Counted from the first letter of the stretch, positions 10,696 to 23,439 are shown. The stretch is 64,000 nt of DNA from Pterobdella sp. o SKG-2022 (GCA_964035795.1 OZ038322.1:7331037-7395036); one strand, 5' to 3'. Made by a program: numbers and translations. The notes: generated by a model not told the origin, from the letters alone.

Positions 10696-13600
10696 CTTTT
10701 TCGTCAAAAGCTGAATCCTGATTTAAATAACATGTACACCAACCAAGGACCTTGAAGAACAATCTGGCCGCAATAGCTCTGGTGGCTGAGGCAGGAATCA
10801 GTTGCCTCAATGTTAACTCCCTGTCTGAAGACTTAATCCTGTAAATACAAAAATAGCTTTATTATGGAATACATATAAATAAATGATGAGCTAATATGAA
10901 ATCTAACGTTTATTTTAATACGGTGTTGATAATGTTAAAAACTTTAATAAAAACGTCTTTTACTGAACTTTTCACCTTTTATAACTAACCTTTCATACAC
11001 GTCATCAAAGCAGATTGACTCTTGTCTGAAGGAAGCCCTTCTGGGAGATAGAAACTCTTCTCTATTCGTTAAATCTCTCAACACCTCATTCCCCTGAACT
11101 GCATCTGCAGCTTGATCGACTATGTGATAAGCTACTTGATGCAAGTTGGTGGGAACGGCTGCGTCTTCCTTCAGAAGTTCTTCAATGAAGAGTGTGTTGT
11201 AATGAGATTCATTATGGATTATTGAAGCGGTCGGCAAGTTTTCTTTTTGTGATATTCTTTTAGATGATCTTTCACTTCTTCTATGTTGACTGAGGTTGGA
11301 ACTTGAACTGTGTGGTTTGAACACAACATTTAAAACAACCTAAATAAATAAGAAATATAAACCAAACAGAATATTGGAGGAGTGTTTGAGGAGACTGTTG
11401 GAGTTGAGAAGGGACTTGCTCTGTTCCAGCAGAACCTCCCTCGATGCAGAAGCATCCCGATGCAGGTCAACGTTGAAGGAGCCGAAGGATTTGACGGCAG
11501 TGGAGGTGAGCATCGGACCAGCATGGTGCATTGAGTCTATTTGAGGGGTCTCTTTCTGCTGTGAGATTATCATCTTAAATTTTGCGCTTAGTATCATTAT
11601 TTTTAAGATTTGTATTGCTTGCAATCTACAAGCTGAAATTACTTCAGATGCGTTCAAAAGTGAGTAATGTTTCTCAATTTTAATAGTATTATTATCTGTT
11701 TTTTTTTGTATCGATTGTTGAAGCACTCTTAATTATAGTTAACAATTCATTCTTTTGGAAAAGATCACGCTGCAACTAATATAAAACATCATGCGAACTA
11801 CTTGAGGTTTGGGTCTTTTTTGAATGTTGGTCATGACAATCTCTCCATCATCTATGTCTTCGTCTGATTCTAAAATCAAATCATCAATTTACACATTTAC
11901 AAGTTTTAGTTTTTTTAATTAGACTTTTAGGAAACCCCTTCTGGGGTTTCGGTAGGGCAGAGCGCTACTCCATGTGAATATTTGGGTTTATGTATGCTAA
12001 GCATCATGAAATATAATTAGTGTTGATATGGAAAGATATTCGCTTAAGAATTAGAATCATCATCTTTTAATATCCGTTTTTACGCTAACTAGAATTGGAG
12101 AATGACACTGAAACCTTTATCAGTGATCAAGAGGCTTTTGTAGAAGTCCTTCAAATGCTTGTTTAACCATTGATCTGTAATCGGGAATCTAATAGACTAT
12201 CATTGTGAAACAAAAAAAATTAACATTGAAAAACATAAAAAATTAAAATTTTATAGTATAAAAAATTCCACATAGAAAATACACTGGGATGATATTTTAT
12301 ATACTCATTCATCGTATTTAAAAAAGAGACTGGTTTGTATGGCGGGTTGTTGCATAAGGGATTGTGCAGACACCAATCGGGAATCACACACGTCCTACAA
12401 TTGATTCATTATGTTGGTAAAAATTATAGAAATATAGAACATAGATAGGGATAAACAAATCAAATAAATTCTAATTGATATTAGTATAACCATCTTTAGA
12501 ATACTTTAAGGTAGTTTTCAGACATCGACCATTTGTGGTTTCGGTTGCGCAATTGATTGGTTACACAAGACGCTAATCCATGTGGACTACTAATTGTCGG
12601 CCCACGCGGGATTGAACCCGGTATCTTTAGATTATTAGTCTAAGGCTCTACCACTGAGGTAAAGGGGCCGTCAAAGACATCGTATGTTTTTTTAATAACT
12701 TGGAATTCATATAATTCTTTAAAATTAAGAAAAAAATTTTTTAAAAATTAGCTGAATTTTTCGATAAGTATCAAAATTAGCCTGATGGTGCACAACTTTA
12801 AAAATTTAATAAGGATGCATGGCCTTTTATAATATATCCACGCCAAACTACCCCTATACTTCATGAAAATAAAGTTTAAATGATGACAAAAAGCTTGAAT
12901 TAAGCAATAAATATAATAAAAATAGAAGCAAACGATAACGCACAATATTCTCCCTCAAAATAGAAGAGGTATCGGCAATGTTGGTGGCCAAGTGTTGTTT
13001 GCTCAACATGATGTCATCATCCACCAACACCTTCTTCCTCTTCATCCTCTTCTTGGCGGGCTCCAAAGATGCCAACATTATTCTGTCTTCCATTTGTGCT
13101 CTTCTCGATTGCTTTTAATTTTGAAGAATTTTAAACTTTTGTTATAATTCATATTAATAAAAAACATAGGCGTCTACAACAAATGTTAGTTTCATCCGAA
13201 AAACAATGACAAAGCTTTATCAAATACTAGCAAAAGAAATAACAAACAAGAACCAATGAAAACTTCCTTTAAGCATGTATTTTATAACAATACCAAAGCT
13301 CAAACCCCTTTGAACTTTTCTTAACAAAATCAAATGTCAAAATTGGTGTATGACACGCATAGTGTGGTACCAAGTGCATCAACTTTCATACCTTTTCTGA
13401 CTGGGACATTCTTTTTGCGGCTTCCTCCACATTCCTATCACTACATGCGTTGAACTCGTTAATAACATTTTAATGTAAATAAATTTTCAAGTAACATATT
13501 AATATATATCTATTTACCTCTACCAAAAAAATAAAAGTATTAAGACAAATCTTCATTGAAATAGTAACTATACATAGCAACAATAAAAGGTAACTGAATG

Positions 13601-16426
13601 TGTTATTAAAATCCTCACATGATGGAATCGTCTTGAGTTTTAGCGGGGGTGGTTGTGACGCTGTGAAGTGATATATATGCGGCTTTAGTACTTGGTCGTT
13701 TGACGTCACAATAATCATCGGGAATTTCATCATCAATTTTTGTTTTATGAATATAACGTTTCAATCTAAATTTTTATCGATTGCTCAACTGAGGCCTTAT
13801 TTGATAGACTTATTTTCCATTTTAGAAAACGGGCTATAAAAAGGATTTGATTGATTGATATGTTCAATTTTATACTATTGAACATGTTTTGAATGACATA
13901 TTTCTATAATTGAAATATATAACAAATAAGAAAGCGAAATTGAAACACACGGTTGATCTTCTGTTTGCTGTGGTAAATATAAATATAAATTAGGCCATTA
14001 AAATTAATCTGTCTATCTAATTAATACATTCCAGATGATCAAAAAATCGAATTGCTCAACATTGAATTGATTGGCTTTAAAATTAGAAATTGAAACGTTA
14101 CGTACATCTTTCTTTGTATCCTGATCTATTGACTTGGTTTTATCAACCTGGAAGCAGCATAACAAGCAATTTAACAGGATCTTATGTATTTATTCAGATA
14201 CTTTTTATCGATTATATTTTTTCTTCTAATTTTATAAAATTTTTTCAAATAATTAAATTTTTTTCTCGAAAACTTCTATTCAATAAATTACCTTTAACTT
14301 ACCCAGCAAAAAATTCCATAAAGCTCTACATCGAAAAAACCAACAGTTAAGAAAATAACCAGTAAAGCAAACTGACAGCAGAGAACATCGATGGCTTAAA
14401 ATCACATGAGATATATACTATAATGATGATGATATAAACCTCCATATATTTGAATCGTTAATAACAATGCTAACAAAAGCATCGGTGGGTAGGGGAGGCA
14501 AGATCTCAACATCCTCCAACAGTCCTACAGGCTGAAGGTGGTTTGTTTGTTTGCCAAATTTAAAAGAGTATATTGAGCTTTTATGAGTATGTTTAGATAT
14601 AATTATAAGTATAGTTGTGATAATAATATTATAAATTTATTAATTGTATAATTATGGCGTATGGGCTCAGCAAGTAGAAGACCATTGCTTGTATGTAAGA
14701 AGGAGCACTGTTTAAAAATTTTTTATTCTATGTATCAGGCTTTTCTTTAAGTAAATTAGCGTTATCGAACGTTGTTGAACATTGATAAATTTTTTTTTAA
14801 ATTAATAAAATCTCTATAAAACAGACCATTACTTTGATAAAATAGAATAACCTGCTTAAATATTTTTTGATAAATACTTTGTTTCGCATACACTTTAGTA
14901 CTCGTAAAATAGCCGAAAATCAATGTAATAGAAACAAACACTATGGTTTATTGAGAAACTTATTACACGAAGCTTTTCGTAAGAGTATCTTACATTATCA
15001 CACTAGATAATGTAAGATACTCTTACGAAAAGCTTCGTGTATTAAGTTTCTCAATAAACCTTTGTGTTTGTTTCTATTATACTATAGTACTCATGTTAAC
15101 GTAAAATCAATATAATAAAAACAAACACTATGGTTTATTGAGAAACTTAATACACGTAAGAATATCTTACATTATTACACAATTGATAATATAAGATATT
15201 CTTACGAAAAGCTTCGTGTAATAAGTTTCCCAATAAGCCATAGTGTTTGTTTGTATTATATTTAATACTCATGATACAAATAATAGATAATAGTGAAAAA
15301 AATGACCTTATTGAGGTGGTGATCAATGATGGCAGCATCGATGCTCATGGTGATGTTCTCCATGGGTACTGTGTGTCTGCCTTCTTCCACCACTCCCTCT
15401 CTTTCCAACATTCCAGGCTGCCAGAAGTTCTATGTAGTTGGTGGAGTTAAGTTTTTGAGATACATTTATTAGGTGAAAATGTAAATAATATTCAAGTTTT
15501 AATTTAGGATAAACTCAAATTTATAACTTTTTGTTCCTACTTCATTCAAAGAAATTGAGTAAATTTTAAGTTTTACCAAAAATACGTGAGAAAAATGCTC
15601 CTAGAAAATTCAAAAAAATAAACGTTGAAAAAATCTAATCAACTGATTGAAAAATACTTTTAGAGCGCAGCTAATAAGGCATGTAACATTGATAAATGAC
15701 GATAAAAAAACGTTAATGATCTTACCTGGGGATCCAGGGCATGCACCAGAGATAGATCGTCCATGAGGCGTGAAGCATCGAGAAGATTATAGTCCACTAG
15801 GAGACTAGTGTCTGCAAACTTTGAAGGCTTCCTATTTCTGAAAGATATATTTGAGTTTTTTAGTGTTTATTTTGAAATAAAACATTAAAATGACTTTGGT
15901 GTAGGACAATCAATTGAAGGGCATTGAGGTCTGTACTTGACTTTTGATACTACTTCTTTCACGTCATCTATAATTTGAATCGAACAAAAATTAAACACAT
16001 GAACTATTAATTAACATTCTTAACTAGAAAGAAAACTAAATAACTTATGAATATAATAAAATTTACTTAAAAAGTAGTCGATTTGTTTGCTGTATACTTT
16101 TACTACTCCATATGTCAATTGTGAAGAAAGATAAAGAGACAGGCGGGGCTTCTTTTTTCCTTGATGCAAAATGTAATCTATAAGCTCCAAGCTGTGGGAT
16201 ACGCTCATGATTAACAAATCAACGTTTATAAAAAATAACCTACCATTTACTTCTAGTGCTTATTGAAAGATAATCTCTTTTTTTCAAAGAGCAATCCCTA
16301 GTGGCAGCCAACCTATGCGAAAATTCAACCAATTTTGAAGTATAAATGAAAACTCTAAATAGCAAAAATTTACCATACAACTCCAAACTTTCCATTTTTT
16401 CTAAGAATATCAACACAGTAAAACAT
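10637..16426 (-). CDS. REC8: REC8-type meiotic cohesin kleisin
   Basis: A multi-exon gene. The first ten exons are 16426-16374, 16312-16244, 16203-16067, 15967-15895, 15837-15726, 15429-15307, 14531-14440, 13765-13619, 13440-13392 and 13111-12944. Further exons lie near 12405-12290, 12170-12115, 11870-11805, 11558-11370 and 11333-10990, and the last is 10838-10637. The N-terminus (MFYCVDILRKNGKFGVVW, LAATRD) and SLYLSSQLTYGVVKVYSKQ match REC8 more closely than RAD21. The middle has KKVLVDDDIMLSKQHLATNI. The C-terminal winged-helix motif reads LRQLIPASATRAIAARLFFK. REC8 closes the cohesin ring by joining SMC1 and SMC3 in meiosis. The donor of exon 10 and some junctions between 12300 and 11330 are not resolved. 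The last 15-17 codons come from a foldback element. It is divergent from ANKRD49. Confidence 0.85.
11920..11990 (-). mobile_element. SINE type-B body fragment (no head)
   Basis: The segment AACCCCTTCTGGGGTTTCGG followed by AGAGCGCTACTCCATGTG is the reverse-oriented body of the SINE type found with a tRNA-like head at 12516-12670 and 59438-59590. It lies in a REC8 intron. Confidence 0.55.
12516..12670 (-). mobile_element. tRNA-derived SINE, type-B body
   Basis: On the minus strand, a tRNA-like head (12670 to about 12597) with an anticodon-stem sequence around TTAGACTAATAATCTAAAG and a B-box-like GGGTTCAATCC is followed by a body with ATGGATTAGCGTCTTGTG, GCGCAACCGAAACC and a short tail. It lies in a REC8 intron. 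Confidence 0.7.
14893..15090. mobile_element. Foldback element, nearly perfect palindrome
   Basis: Inverted arms of about 80 bp. Outer part: TAGAAACAAACACTATGG, then TTTATTGAGAAACTTATTAC. Inner core: GAAGCTTTTCGTAAGAGTAT, then TTACATTATCACA. The arms meet at a short centre (CTAGATAATG). It is non-coding and lies in the REC8 intron between 15306 and 14532. Confidence 0.8.
15095..15262. mobile_element. Second foldback element, adjacent copy
   Basis: A diverged copy of the neighbouring palindrome with the same outer arms and core, separated from it by only a few bases. The left arm has lost the AAGCTTTTC part of the core while the right arm keeps it, so the two copies are not identical. A GTAAAATCAAT motif borders it, as at 10574 and 14893. 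Confidence 0.75.
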
Positions 16427-16822
16427 TATTAAAATTTTATACAATTAAAAAATTCAAGACGGCAGAAAAGGAAGTTGTAAAAAGCGCCAAAATGCAATTT
16501 TTAAGCTAAAAAGATCTTAAAACTAAAGTTTTATATAGTTGCATGTTTCAGCTAAAACTAATATTTGAAAAAGTTATATATAAAAAAATTTCAACCATTT
16601 CAGAATATATTTTGTTGGAAGGAATTAAATATTACAAAAGCTTTGTTTTATTTCTGTAATTTTAAGCTTGTTTCATACACGTTGAAAAATTATTTTGAGT
16701 TATAAATTTTAAATATACAGTAAATTTGAATATAAAGTAAATTTTAAATATACAGCGCCGTAACATGTCTAAAATTTAATGAAGTTTAAATATTTTGTTT
16801 GTTAAGCATTCTAGTTATAAAA
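16427..16822. promoter_or_regulatory. Shared 5' region between REC8 and ANKRD49
   Basis: A 396 bp gap separates the divergent start codons of REC8 (16426, -) and ANKRD49 (16823, +). It is AT-rich and includes an imperfect repeat of AAATATACAG at about 16709-16755. No TATA box or named factor site can be assigned. A bidirectional promoter is inferred from arrangement only. Confidence 0.35.
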
Positions 16823-17687
16823 ATGGATAGTGATTCGGAAAAAAGTTTTGATAAATTAGTTGAAGAGCATAACAAAATGACTGAGGTTTATTTTCAAAAT
16901 CAGCTTTCATTGTTTGTACTTCAAAAATTTCAAAATTAATCTGAAAAAATTGTTTAAGATGGTTTTAAAAGAAAAAAAAGAAAATCCTACTTGCTTTGTT
17001 AGTCATTGGGATGCTGATGACGACGTTGAAGATGACACTGAAGAAAGAAAATGTAATTTGAAACTTTACACATAACATGTTCTTGAATGAATCATGAATA
17101 TCTTTATAATTTTTAAAAGCTAGTAAAGAAAAACAGTTTTTGTATGCATCTGAACATGGTGACAATGAGACTTTGATGAAACTTCTAAGTGAGAACAAAA
17201 ATCTTGTTAATTGCAGAGACAATGATGGATATACTCCATTACATAGAGCTTGCTATGAAGGTCATTTAGAGACTGTAAAGGTAAAAAAAATACAATTATG
17301 AATAAAGAATTTGAATTTTATTTAACATATATTTTAATATTTTTAAAGTATCTCATATCAAAAGAGGCCAATGTAAATGCTCGAACAGAGGAAGGATGGA
17401 CTCCATTACATAGTGCATGTTTTTGGGGCCAAGTTGAAGTTGCTCATTTGTTGATGCACTGTAAAAATTGTGATATTAATGCTACCACCAATGGCAACCA
17501 AACAGCACTCCATCTTGCTGCACAAAATTCATCCAATCTCAAACTCTTTCAAATACTTCTTCTCAATCCTCTTATAGACCCTTCCATTAAAAATAATACC
17601 CAAGAGACTGCTAAAGACATTGCTTTTAGAAATTTTAAATATTATAAACTGTTTGACATTGCAGATTCTGATATTAATTTAATGTAA
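16823..17687 (+). CDS. ANKRD49: ANKRD49, ankyrin-repeat protein
   Basis: Four exons (16823-16885, 16959-17052, 17120-17280, 17349-17687) give 657 nt and 218 aa (human about 239 aa). An acidic N-terminus (WDADDDVEDDTEER) precedes ankyrin repeats. These include LVNCRDNDGYTPLHRACYEG, VNARTEEGWTPLHSACFWG and INATTNGNQTALHLAAQN, followed by a final partial repeat (LLLNPLIDPSIKNNTQETAK). The C-terminal block after the last repeat (KDIAFRNFKYYKLFDIAD) matches the ANKRD49-specific tail. In mammals the protein is nuclear and enriched in testis, with an ill-defined role. Its position head-to-head with REC8 is suggestive of co-expression but not proof. Confidence 0.9.
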
Positions 17688-18480
17688 CTTTGGTTATTGT
17701 CTTTATGGTTAAAATTTTTTGTTTTATATATCCTTTTTTTCACTTAAAAATTAAAAAGGAATTTTTCATCATTTGATATAAATGGTTAAAAAATGTGAAC
17801 TTTTAATTGCTAAGTTATAATATTTATACTGAGTTTATATAAGTAAAATTATATACTTGTTTAAACATTGTATTTCTGCTCAAGTGCCTATTATCAAATA
17901 TTGGTCAAGGTACTATTTTTCACAAAAGTATATACATAATAACAGTTTATTAATTTTCATAAAAATTATAATTAGAAATAAAATAAATACACATAAAATC
18001 ATATACATGACACTGACAAAAATTGTATAGCTAATAATCATATACTGATAAAAATTGTATAGTTAATAATAATACAGCACTAATAGCACTATAATAGTGT
18101 TGAAAAGTTAATTGTTTAATATATTGTGTCAATGATGAGGATTAGAAGAAAAGCTTAAATCATTCAAAAAATTATAATAGTCATTCATGGTTGTCCCAAA
18201 AAAACTAAACAAAATCTAAAGTACATCTGCTATGTTACATCCTATTTCACAAATTATTTTCTAAAAAAAGTATTACAAAACAGTTAAGTCTGTACTGTGA
18301 TTAAAAATGATGAGGTTATTAAAGTATATAAGGCCATAGTGAATTTCTATAATAATATAGGCTGAAGAAACTGATTTATAAAAACAGGCTTGAATGAATT
18401 TGTTGAGTTTCTATACTTTTAATTGCACAAATTTGTTAATCAGATAGATATTAAAAACTATATCAATACCAAAGTTTTAA
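17688..18480. other. AT-rich spacer downstream of ANKRD49
   Basis: No coding or RNA feature seen. A short direct duplication near 18000-18075 contains repeated CATATAC and AAAATTGTATAG(C/T)TAATAAT units. Confidence 0.5.
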
Positions 18481-18711
18481 ATTTAGTTAAATCTCTACTT
18501 TACAAAGTAAGACAAGATTCACAAAACATTTTTTGCAGATTTATATATTTCTAATCCCTATCTAAAGCATGAAATTCAATAGTTAATGACACTTGCTTTT
18601 CCTTTCAACTATAAGCTTACCTTTTTTTAAAACCATCTATTTAGGCATTAAATGCTTTTTACAGATTCTCTTTATTACATGACCGAACCATCTTACACCG
18701 CTAGATTTAGC
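18481..18711 (-). mobile_element. LINE remnant, first half (interrupted by a SINE)
   Basis: The minus-strand translation contains WFGHVIKRICKKHL and KKGKLIVERK, aligned with the 9930-10560 remnant, and the 3' UTR motif TTTATATATTTCTAATC is shared. Coding similarity resumes after the SINE, at 18872-18960. Confidence 0.6.
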
Positions 18712-18870
18712 CAATGTAATGTAATGGGGTATTTATAAAGCGCTTGCTACAAATTTAATGTAGCAAAAACCCTCTGTGGAACAGGTGTTAATTGTGGGCC
18801 TCCACGGGATCGAACCCGGTAACTTTAGATAATAAGTCTAATACTCTACTCTGAGCTATACGGGCCGACA
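18712..18870 (-). mobile_element. tRNA-derived SINE, type-A body, inserted in a LINE remnant
   Basis: The minus strand reads tRNA-like head (about 18868-18795, containing GGGTTCGATCC), then body, then a CATTACATTACATT tail. The sequence CAATGT flanks the insertion on both sides (near 18712 and 18870) and may be the target-site duplication. Confidence 0.7.
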
Positions 18871-18871
18871 A

Positions 18872-18960
18872 TGTCTCTAAAATTAATTATAAACCTGATC
18901 AATTAAATCTTTTTTCAGACTATCATTCTTTACCAAGGGTTCAGTTTTTGAAATACCTAT
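18872..18960 (-). mobile_element. LINE remnant, second half
   Basis: This continues the LINE fragment beyond the SINE. Its CTGATCAATTAAATCTTTTT aligns with the CTATCAATTAAGGATTTACT region at about 10260. Confidence 0.45.
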
Positions 18961-19553
18961 CTCAAAGTAGTGTTTCACTCAGAGTGATTGAGGAGTTTGG
19001 CATAAACCTTGTATAGTTTATTTTTCCTTATATACAACTTCGTGTAAAGTCTTTTTTAGCTTACAGAATTTTTTCTAGAAATCTCACTTGAACTGCTGCT
19101 GTTATTATGAGATCCAGCCCGCTCTATGCTCCACGAGTCCAAACCACGTCATTTTGCTGGTAAGAACTACCTCAACATTCTAAATGCCAAGTTTAGAAGA
19201 AGGTGAGTCAGAATGAACTTGATCATCCGTACTAACAATGTACCTTTCGTTCAGAGTTTTAAAGTAGAAACCTAAATATAAACTCTCAATGAAATATTGT
19301 CTTATAAACCTAACTGATAAAAAACATAGAAAACGGCAAAACATTTTTACATAAAATTGATGCTTTTTCTATTTAAACTTATTTTTTGACCACATTCAGA
19401 GAACAATTGTATTTTATTTTAAATTTAAAATTAAAATATATAGTTTACATTTTATCAACGAGATATGGCATAACAAAAGTTATTTCTCGAATTTTCACAG
19501 AATAATTAAAAATTTAACTAATTGATCTGAAAAATGAACACAATTGTGATGAG
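18961..19553. other. Spacer downstream of RSPH1
   Basis: AT-rich with no recognised ORF or repeat. It includes the presumed 3' UTR of RSPH1. Confidence 0.5.
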
Positions 19554-21288
19554 TTAGTATGCAGATGGCTGGTTTTCGGACTGAGTGGTAGTGATCTTTT
19601 CCACTTCTTGGGCGCTGAAAGCTAGCGGGTTCTCGGGTTTAATACACTCTTCATCATTCATTTCTTCTTCTTCTTCTAATTCTTCATCGTTATAACCTCT
19701 TATTATTGTTTGAACTGCCATCTTTTTCATCAATTGAGACGTTACATCTCCCAAGCGCATAGCTAAGGTGTCTGACTTGGATTCTTCCAACTCAAGCTCG
19801 ACTTTTACTTCAGGTTTCAGTTCTTTGAAATTTTATTTTAAATCATTAAATAATTCAAACACAATGAAATTACTAAGAACTCTTAACTTACTCCTAGCAA
19901 GAGCACGATCTAGTTCATACATTTCTGTCTTGACAACTTTCAGACGAGCGTCTATTAACTCTTGCATGGTAGGTAGTGGTTGTTTGCGTAGGTCGTCAAT
20001 GCGTAATGTTTTCCACTGAGTCTCCTTGTTTTTCCAATAATCTTCTTCGTCTTCAACTTCTTCCTCAAGCTTGTCCTTATCATTTTTTAATAAATAAAAT
20101 TTAGTTGAATTTTAAAAGCATTAAAATATTGAAAATTTTTACAAAACACTTACATCAGCATTTTTAGACATAAAAGCTCCATTTGCTTCCGAATTGTTTG
20201 AAAACTCAAATTTTCCAAGTCCAAATGGCTTTTTTAGGCAGAAGAAATTATTTTTTATTTAAGCATTAAATAAACAAAAACTTGACGTTCATAAATCCAA
20301 TACCTTATTTTGTTTGTATGTGCCAAGAAACTTAAAGTTGAGAAAGATCACTTCAGCTGGTCCTTCTCTTTGTCCATTAACCCAATAACCCTTGTAATAT
20401 GTCCCTGTATCAGCATGGAAGTAAACTCCCAAACCATTTCTCTTGTCTTTTTTCCATTCACCTTCATAGAAGTCCTTGTTAACATACGTATATTTGCCAT
20501 ATCCGTTTTTTTGTCCTAGAGTCCAGTTTCCTGTAAAAACATTTTAACTGTGAAAAATTGAAATAACTATTTAAACTGTCTTGTTTAATACTATAAAGTA
20601 AACAATTTGATTCAAGTATTCAAAGATTACGATATTATCCATATTGACAAACTTGTATTTTTTTTTTAAGATACAGAAGAAGGTATAGATACATTTACCT
20701 TCAAATTTACTGCCATCAGGATAAATCATAGTGCCATATCCTTGTCTGATACCATGGATGTAGTTACCAGCATACTGAGCCCTATTCTTTTTAAATCTGC
20801 GTTAAGAAGTTTTTTACCAAGCAATGGTGAAACATAAAAAGTATGCTAAACTACATTGAAAAAGACTGTGTCTTTTTTCAGTTATAAATGTCATTTGAAA
20901 ACTAATGAATGCGAAAGTTTTATGAACCAACCTTAAGTAATCTTAAAAAAATTTACCTATATGTTCCAAAACCATTTCTTTTCCCTTCTGTGTAATTGCC
21001 TTCATACAGGTCTCCGTTCGGTAAAATTGCTTTTCCCCACCCATGTCTTTCTCTTTTTTCATTCCTACCCCCTTCATAGATCTTGAAAAGTAAGTATCAA
21101 AAAAAATTAGTTAAAATATCTTTGAAAATAAACAAAAAAATAAAATTATTACTCCAATTTTACTTGGTTCTTCATTTTCTATAGATTCTCTATAAAGAAA
21201 TGAATATTAATGAAAAAAAAGAACAGATGAAATTTAAAACTTAAAAATATAAACAATCTAAAAATTTTTGCAAAACTTACTCAGACAT
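19554..21288 (-). CDS. RSPH1: Radial spoke head protein 1 (MORN repeats)
   Basis: Eight exons: 21288-21281, 21189-21153, 21081-20957, 20796-20699, 20530-20304, 20228-20154, 20075-19892 and 19822-19554. They give 1023 nt and 340 aa (human RSPH1 309 aa). The first exon codes only two full codons. Residues from about 16 carry successive MORN repeats, including [72 protein letters not shown] and [20 protein letters not shown]. The last is very close to the RSPH1 signature. The C-terminal half is charged and ends in an acidic [13 protein letters not shown] segment. RSPH1 is a subunit of the radial spoke head in 9+2 motile cilia, so this animal has motile cilia or flagellated sperm. Confidence 0.93.
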
Positions 21289-21837
21289 TTTAAACTTGCC
21301 GTTAAATAGAATTAAATTTAGTTATTTTGGCAAAAATTCAGAATAGATGAAAAATTTAACCAACAGGGATGTGTTGAAAATATATTCATTTAAAACGTTT
21401 TAAATTAAAAGTTTTTTCATTAATTAGAATGCTTTTATCGTTCATGAAAATGAAAAAATTCACATACTTTTATGATATAGAATAAAGCTTTTTGCATCTG
21501 TATTATTTTCAAAGATTATTTAAGATTTGAAACAAGGAAGCGCTGAAAAGGTTGTAGATGTATTTATATCATGTAATATTAAACTATGATTAATATTATC
21601 ACTCAGATTTGTTTTCCTACTATCATTTTTTTATATTTAAAATAATGATTTTATTCTTCATTTTAAAGTTGCAAACGTGTATGTATGTATGTATGTCATT
21701 GGTCTGCTTTTCAAAACCTCACCACGTATAATCGTAGCAAATTGTCAGAGGATTTTTTGGAAAGATAGTTACTAAATGTTTATGAAAATTTTTATTTTTC
21801 ATTTCTATTTCTAATATTATCCTTAATAATCTTCTTT
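21289..21837. other. 5' flank of RSPH1
   Basis: AT-rich, with a short (TATG)n run near 21677-21696. No promoter element can be assigned with confidence. Confidence 0.5.
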
Positions 21838-22005
21838 AGCCAAAGTAAATACTGAAAATTATTTGAACACTAAAGGTAATTTTATTAATTACAAAGCTTT
21901 TCGTTAACAAAGTAACATTATCAAGTACCAATTGTACCTTTGTTAACGAAAAGCTTTGTACTTAATAAAATTACCTTTAGTGTTCAAATAATTTTCAGTA
22001 ATATT
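21838..22005. mobile_element. Foldback/MITE-like element
   Basis: A nearly perfect palindrome with arms of about 65-70 bp. Outer part: ACTGAAAATTATTTGAACAC, then TAAAGGTAATTTTATTAA. Core: CAAAGCTTTTCGTTAACAAA, then GTAACATTATCAA. Only the core resembles the elements at 4268 and 14893. Confidence 0.8.
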
Positions 22006-22203
22006 ATCCTTGTTAATTTACATATAAAAAATTGCCATTGAGTTTTAATGAACACTTTCAAACAAAAAAAAAAGTATAATTTATATTTATTTAATTTAAA
22101 TATAATTTTGAATAATAATATTAAAAAGAAAAAAAATTTTTTTCAATTATAAAATTCATTATAAAATTGAGTCATGCGCACAATTTTGAAATTGATATTA
22201 TAA

Positions 22204-22388
22204 ATGTAATGTAATGTAATGCGGTGTTTATAAAGCGTTTTTCCTTATAGATCAAAGCGCTTGCTACAACTTTAATGTAGCCAAAACACACTGTGGAACA
22301 GTGTGCTATTTGTCAGCTCACGTGGGATCGAACCCGGTAACTTTTAGCTAATTAGTCTAATGCTCAACCATTGAGCTATAGGGTTCGA
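22204..22388 (-). mobile_element. tRNA-derived SINE, type-A body
   Basis: The minus strand has a head (to about 22312) with A-box TAGCTCAATGGTTGAGC, anticodon arm TTAGACTAATTAGCTAAAAG and B-box GGGTTCGATCC. The body follows (GTAGCAAGCGCTTTGATCTA, then TAAGGAAAAACGC), ending in a CATTACATTACATT tail. Confidence 0.8.
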
Positions 22389-23439
22389 AAAATGTGTTTT
22401 TATGAGAATATAATCACTTATATAAGAATTTAAGATTTCGATCTAGTTTACCTGCCTATTTGTGTAGTTGTTCACACTTAGAATAAAAAAATCAAAAGTT
22501 GTATCCATATAAAAACAACAACAATATTCTTTGTGATAAACACCACTTTAGACCTTGCCACTCTACAACCACGGCACTTAAACCTAATAAAAAATATTAT
22601 TTGTCTCTTGAAAATTAAAAATGATGCTCTTCTAGCCTTTAACACTGGTAAGCTTTCTCTTTTGCTTCGATTTCTCACTGTTTTTGACCATTCAAATCTA
22701 TCACTTCTAATCTAGCTTTTTCACTCTTCATTTGGTCTTTCTAGTTTCCTTTTTTTCTAACTCACTTTTCATCTTTCTAACCGACCTTCTACCGTTACTT
22801 TTATTAAGTCTTTCCTTCTCTTTTTTGTTTTTTTATGCACCAATTGAACCTGGTCTGTAGAAGTTGTAAAGGCGGCTCAAATATTATATTCATATACTTA
22901 AAAAGTAGATAACTTAGTTAAAAATGTCAAAATATTATTATTTAAAAGAATTCCGCTAAGTATTTCGAAATTCGATAACATTTTACAATAACATCAAAGA
23001 ACTACCAAGCCTTTCTTGTTGAATGAATTCGGATTTTTTGCTTTCCATTGAATGAAGATGAATTGTGAGCATCAACAAGTTTATCCTATGCAATAACAAA
23101 ACATACAAATAGAAACACTTCATGGTTTTTTTGATTGCAACAAAGGCTGGCATTATTTGGAAGAGAAGTCTATAAAAATGAAAAGAATATTATCATTTAA
23201 TAATTATTTTTTTAGACATCTCATTTTCTTTTGTAAACTTCAATTTTGTGCAGTAAAAACTTCAGATTATGAAGATATTAGAAGAAAACGTAGAAAAAAT
23301 TTTTATTAAGCTGAAATTTTCAAAAAATTAAAAACTTTTTCATAATTTATTATTATTTAATTTATTAATTATTTAATTTAATTAATCATACTCGTAATCA
23401 ATTCGATTCGATTTTTTTTGTGTTTTTTGACCTATTCTA
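22389..23439. other. Spacer with weak coding-like fragments
   Basis: A plus-strand stretch at 22533-22715 is open and pyrimidine-rich but has no family motif. The rest is AT-rich. No gene is supported. Confidence 0.45.

Noticed and set aside
22533..22715. Small plus-strand gene
   Set aside because: The 60-codon frame is pyrimidine-rich with no motif, no good start context and no splice partners.
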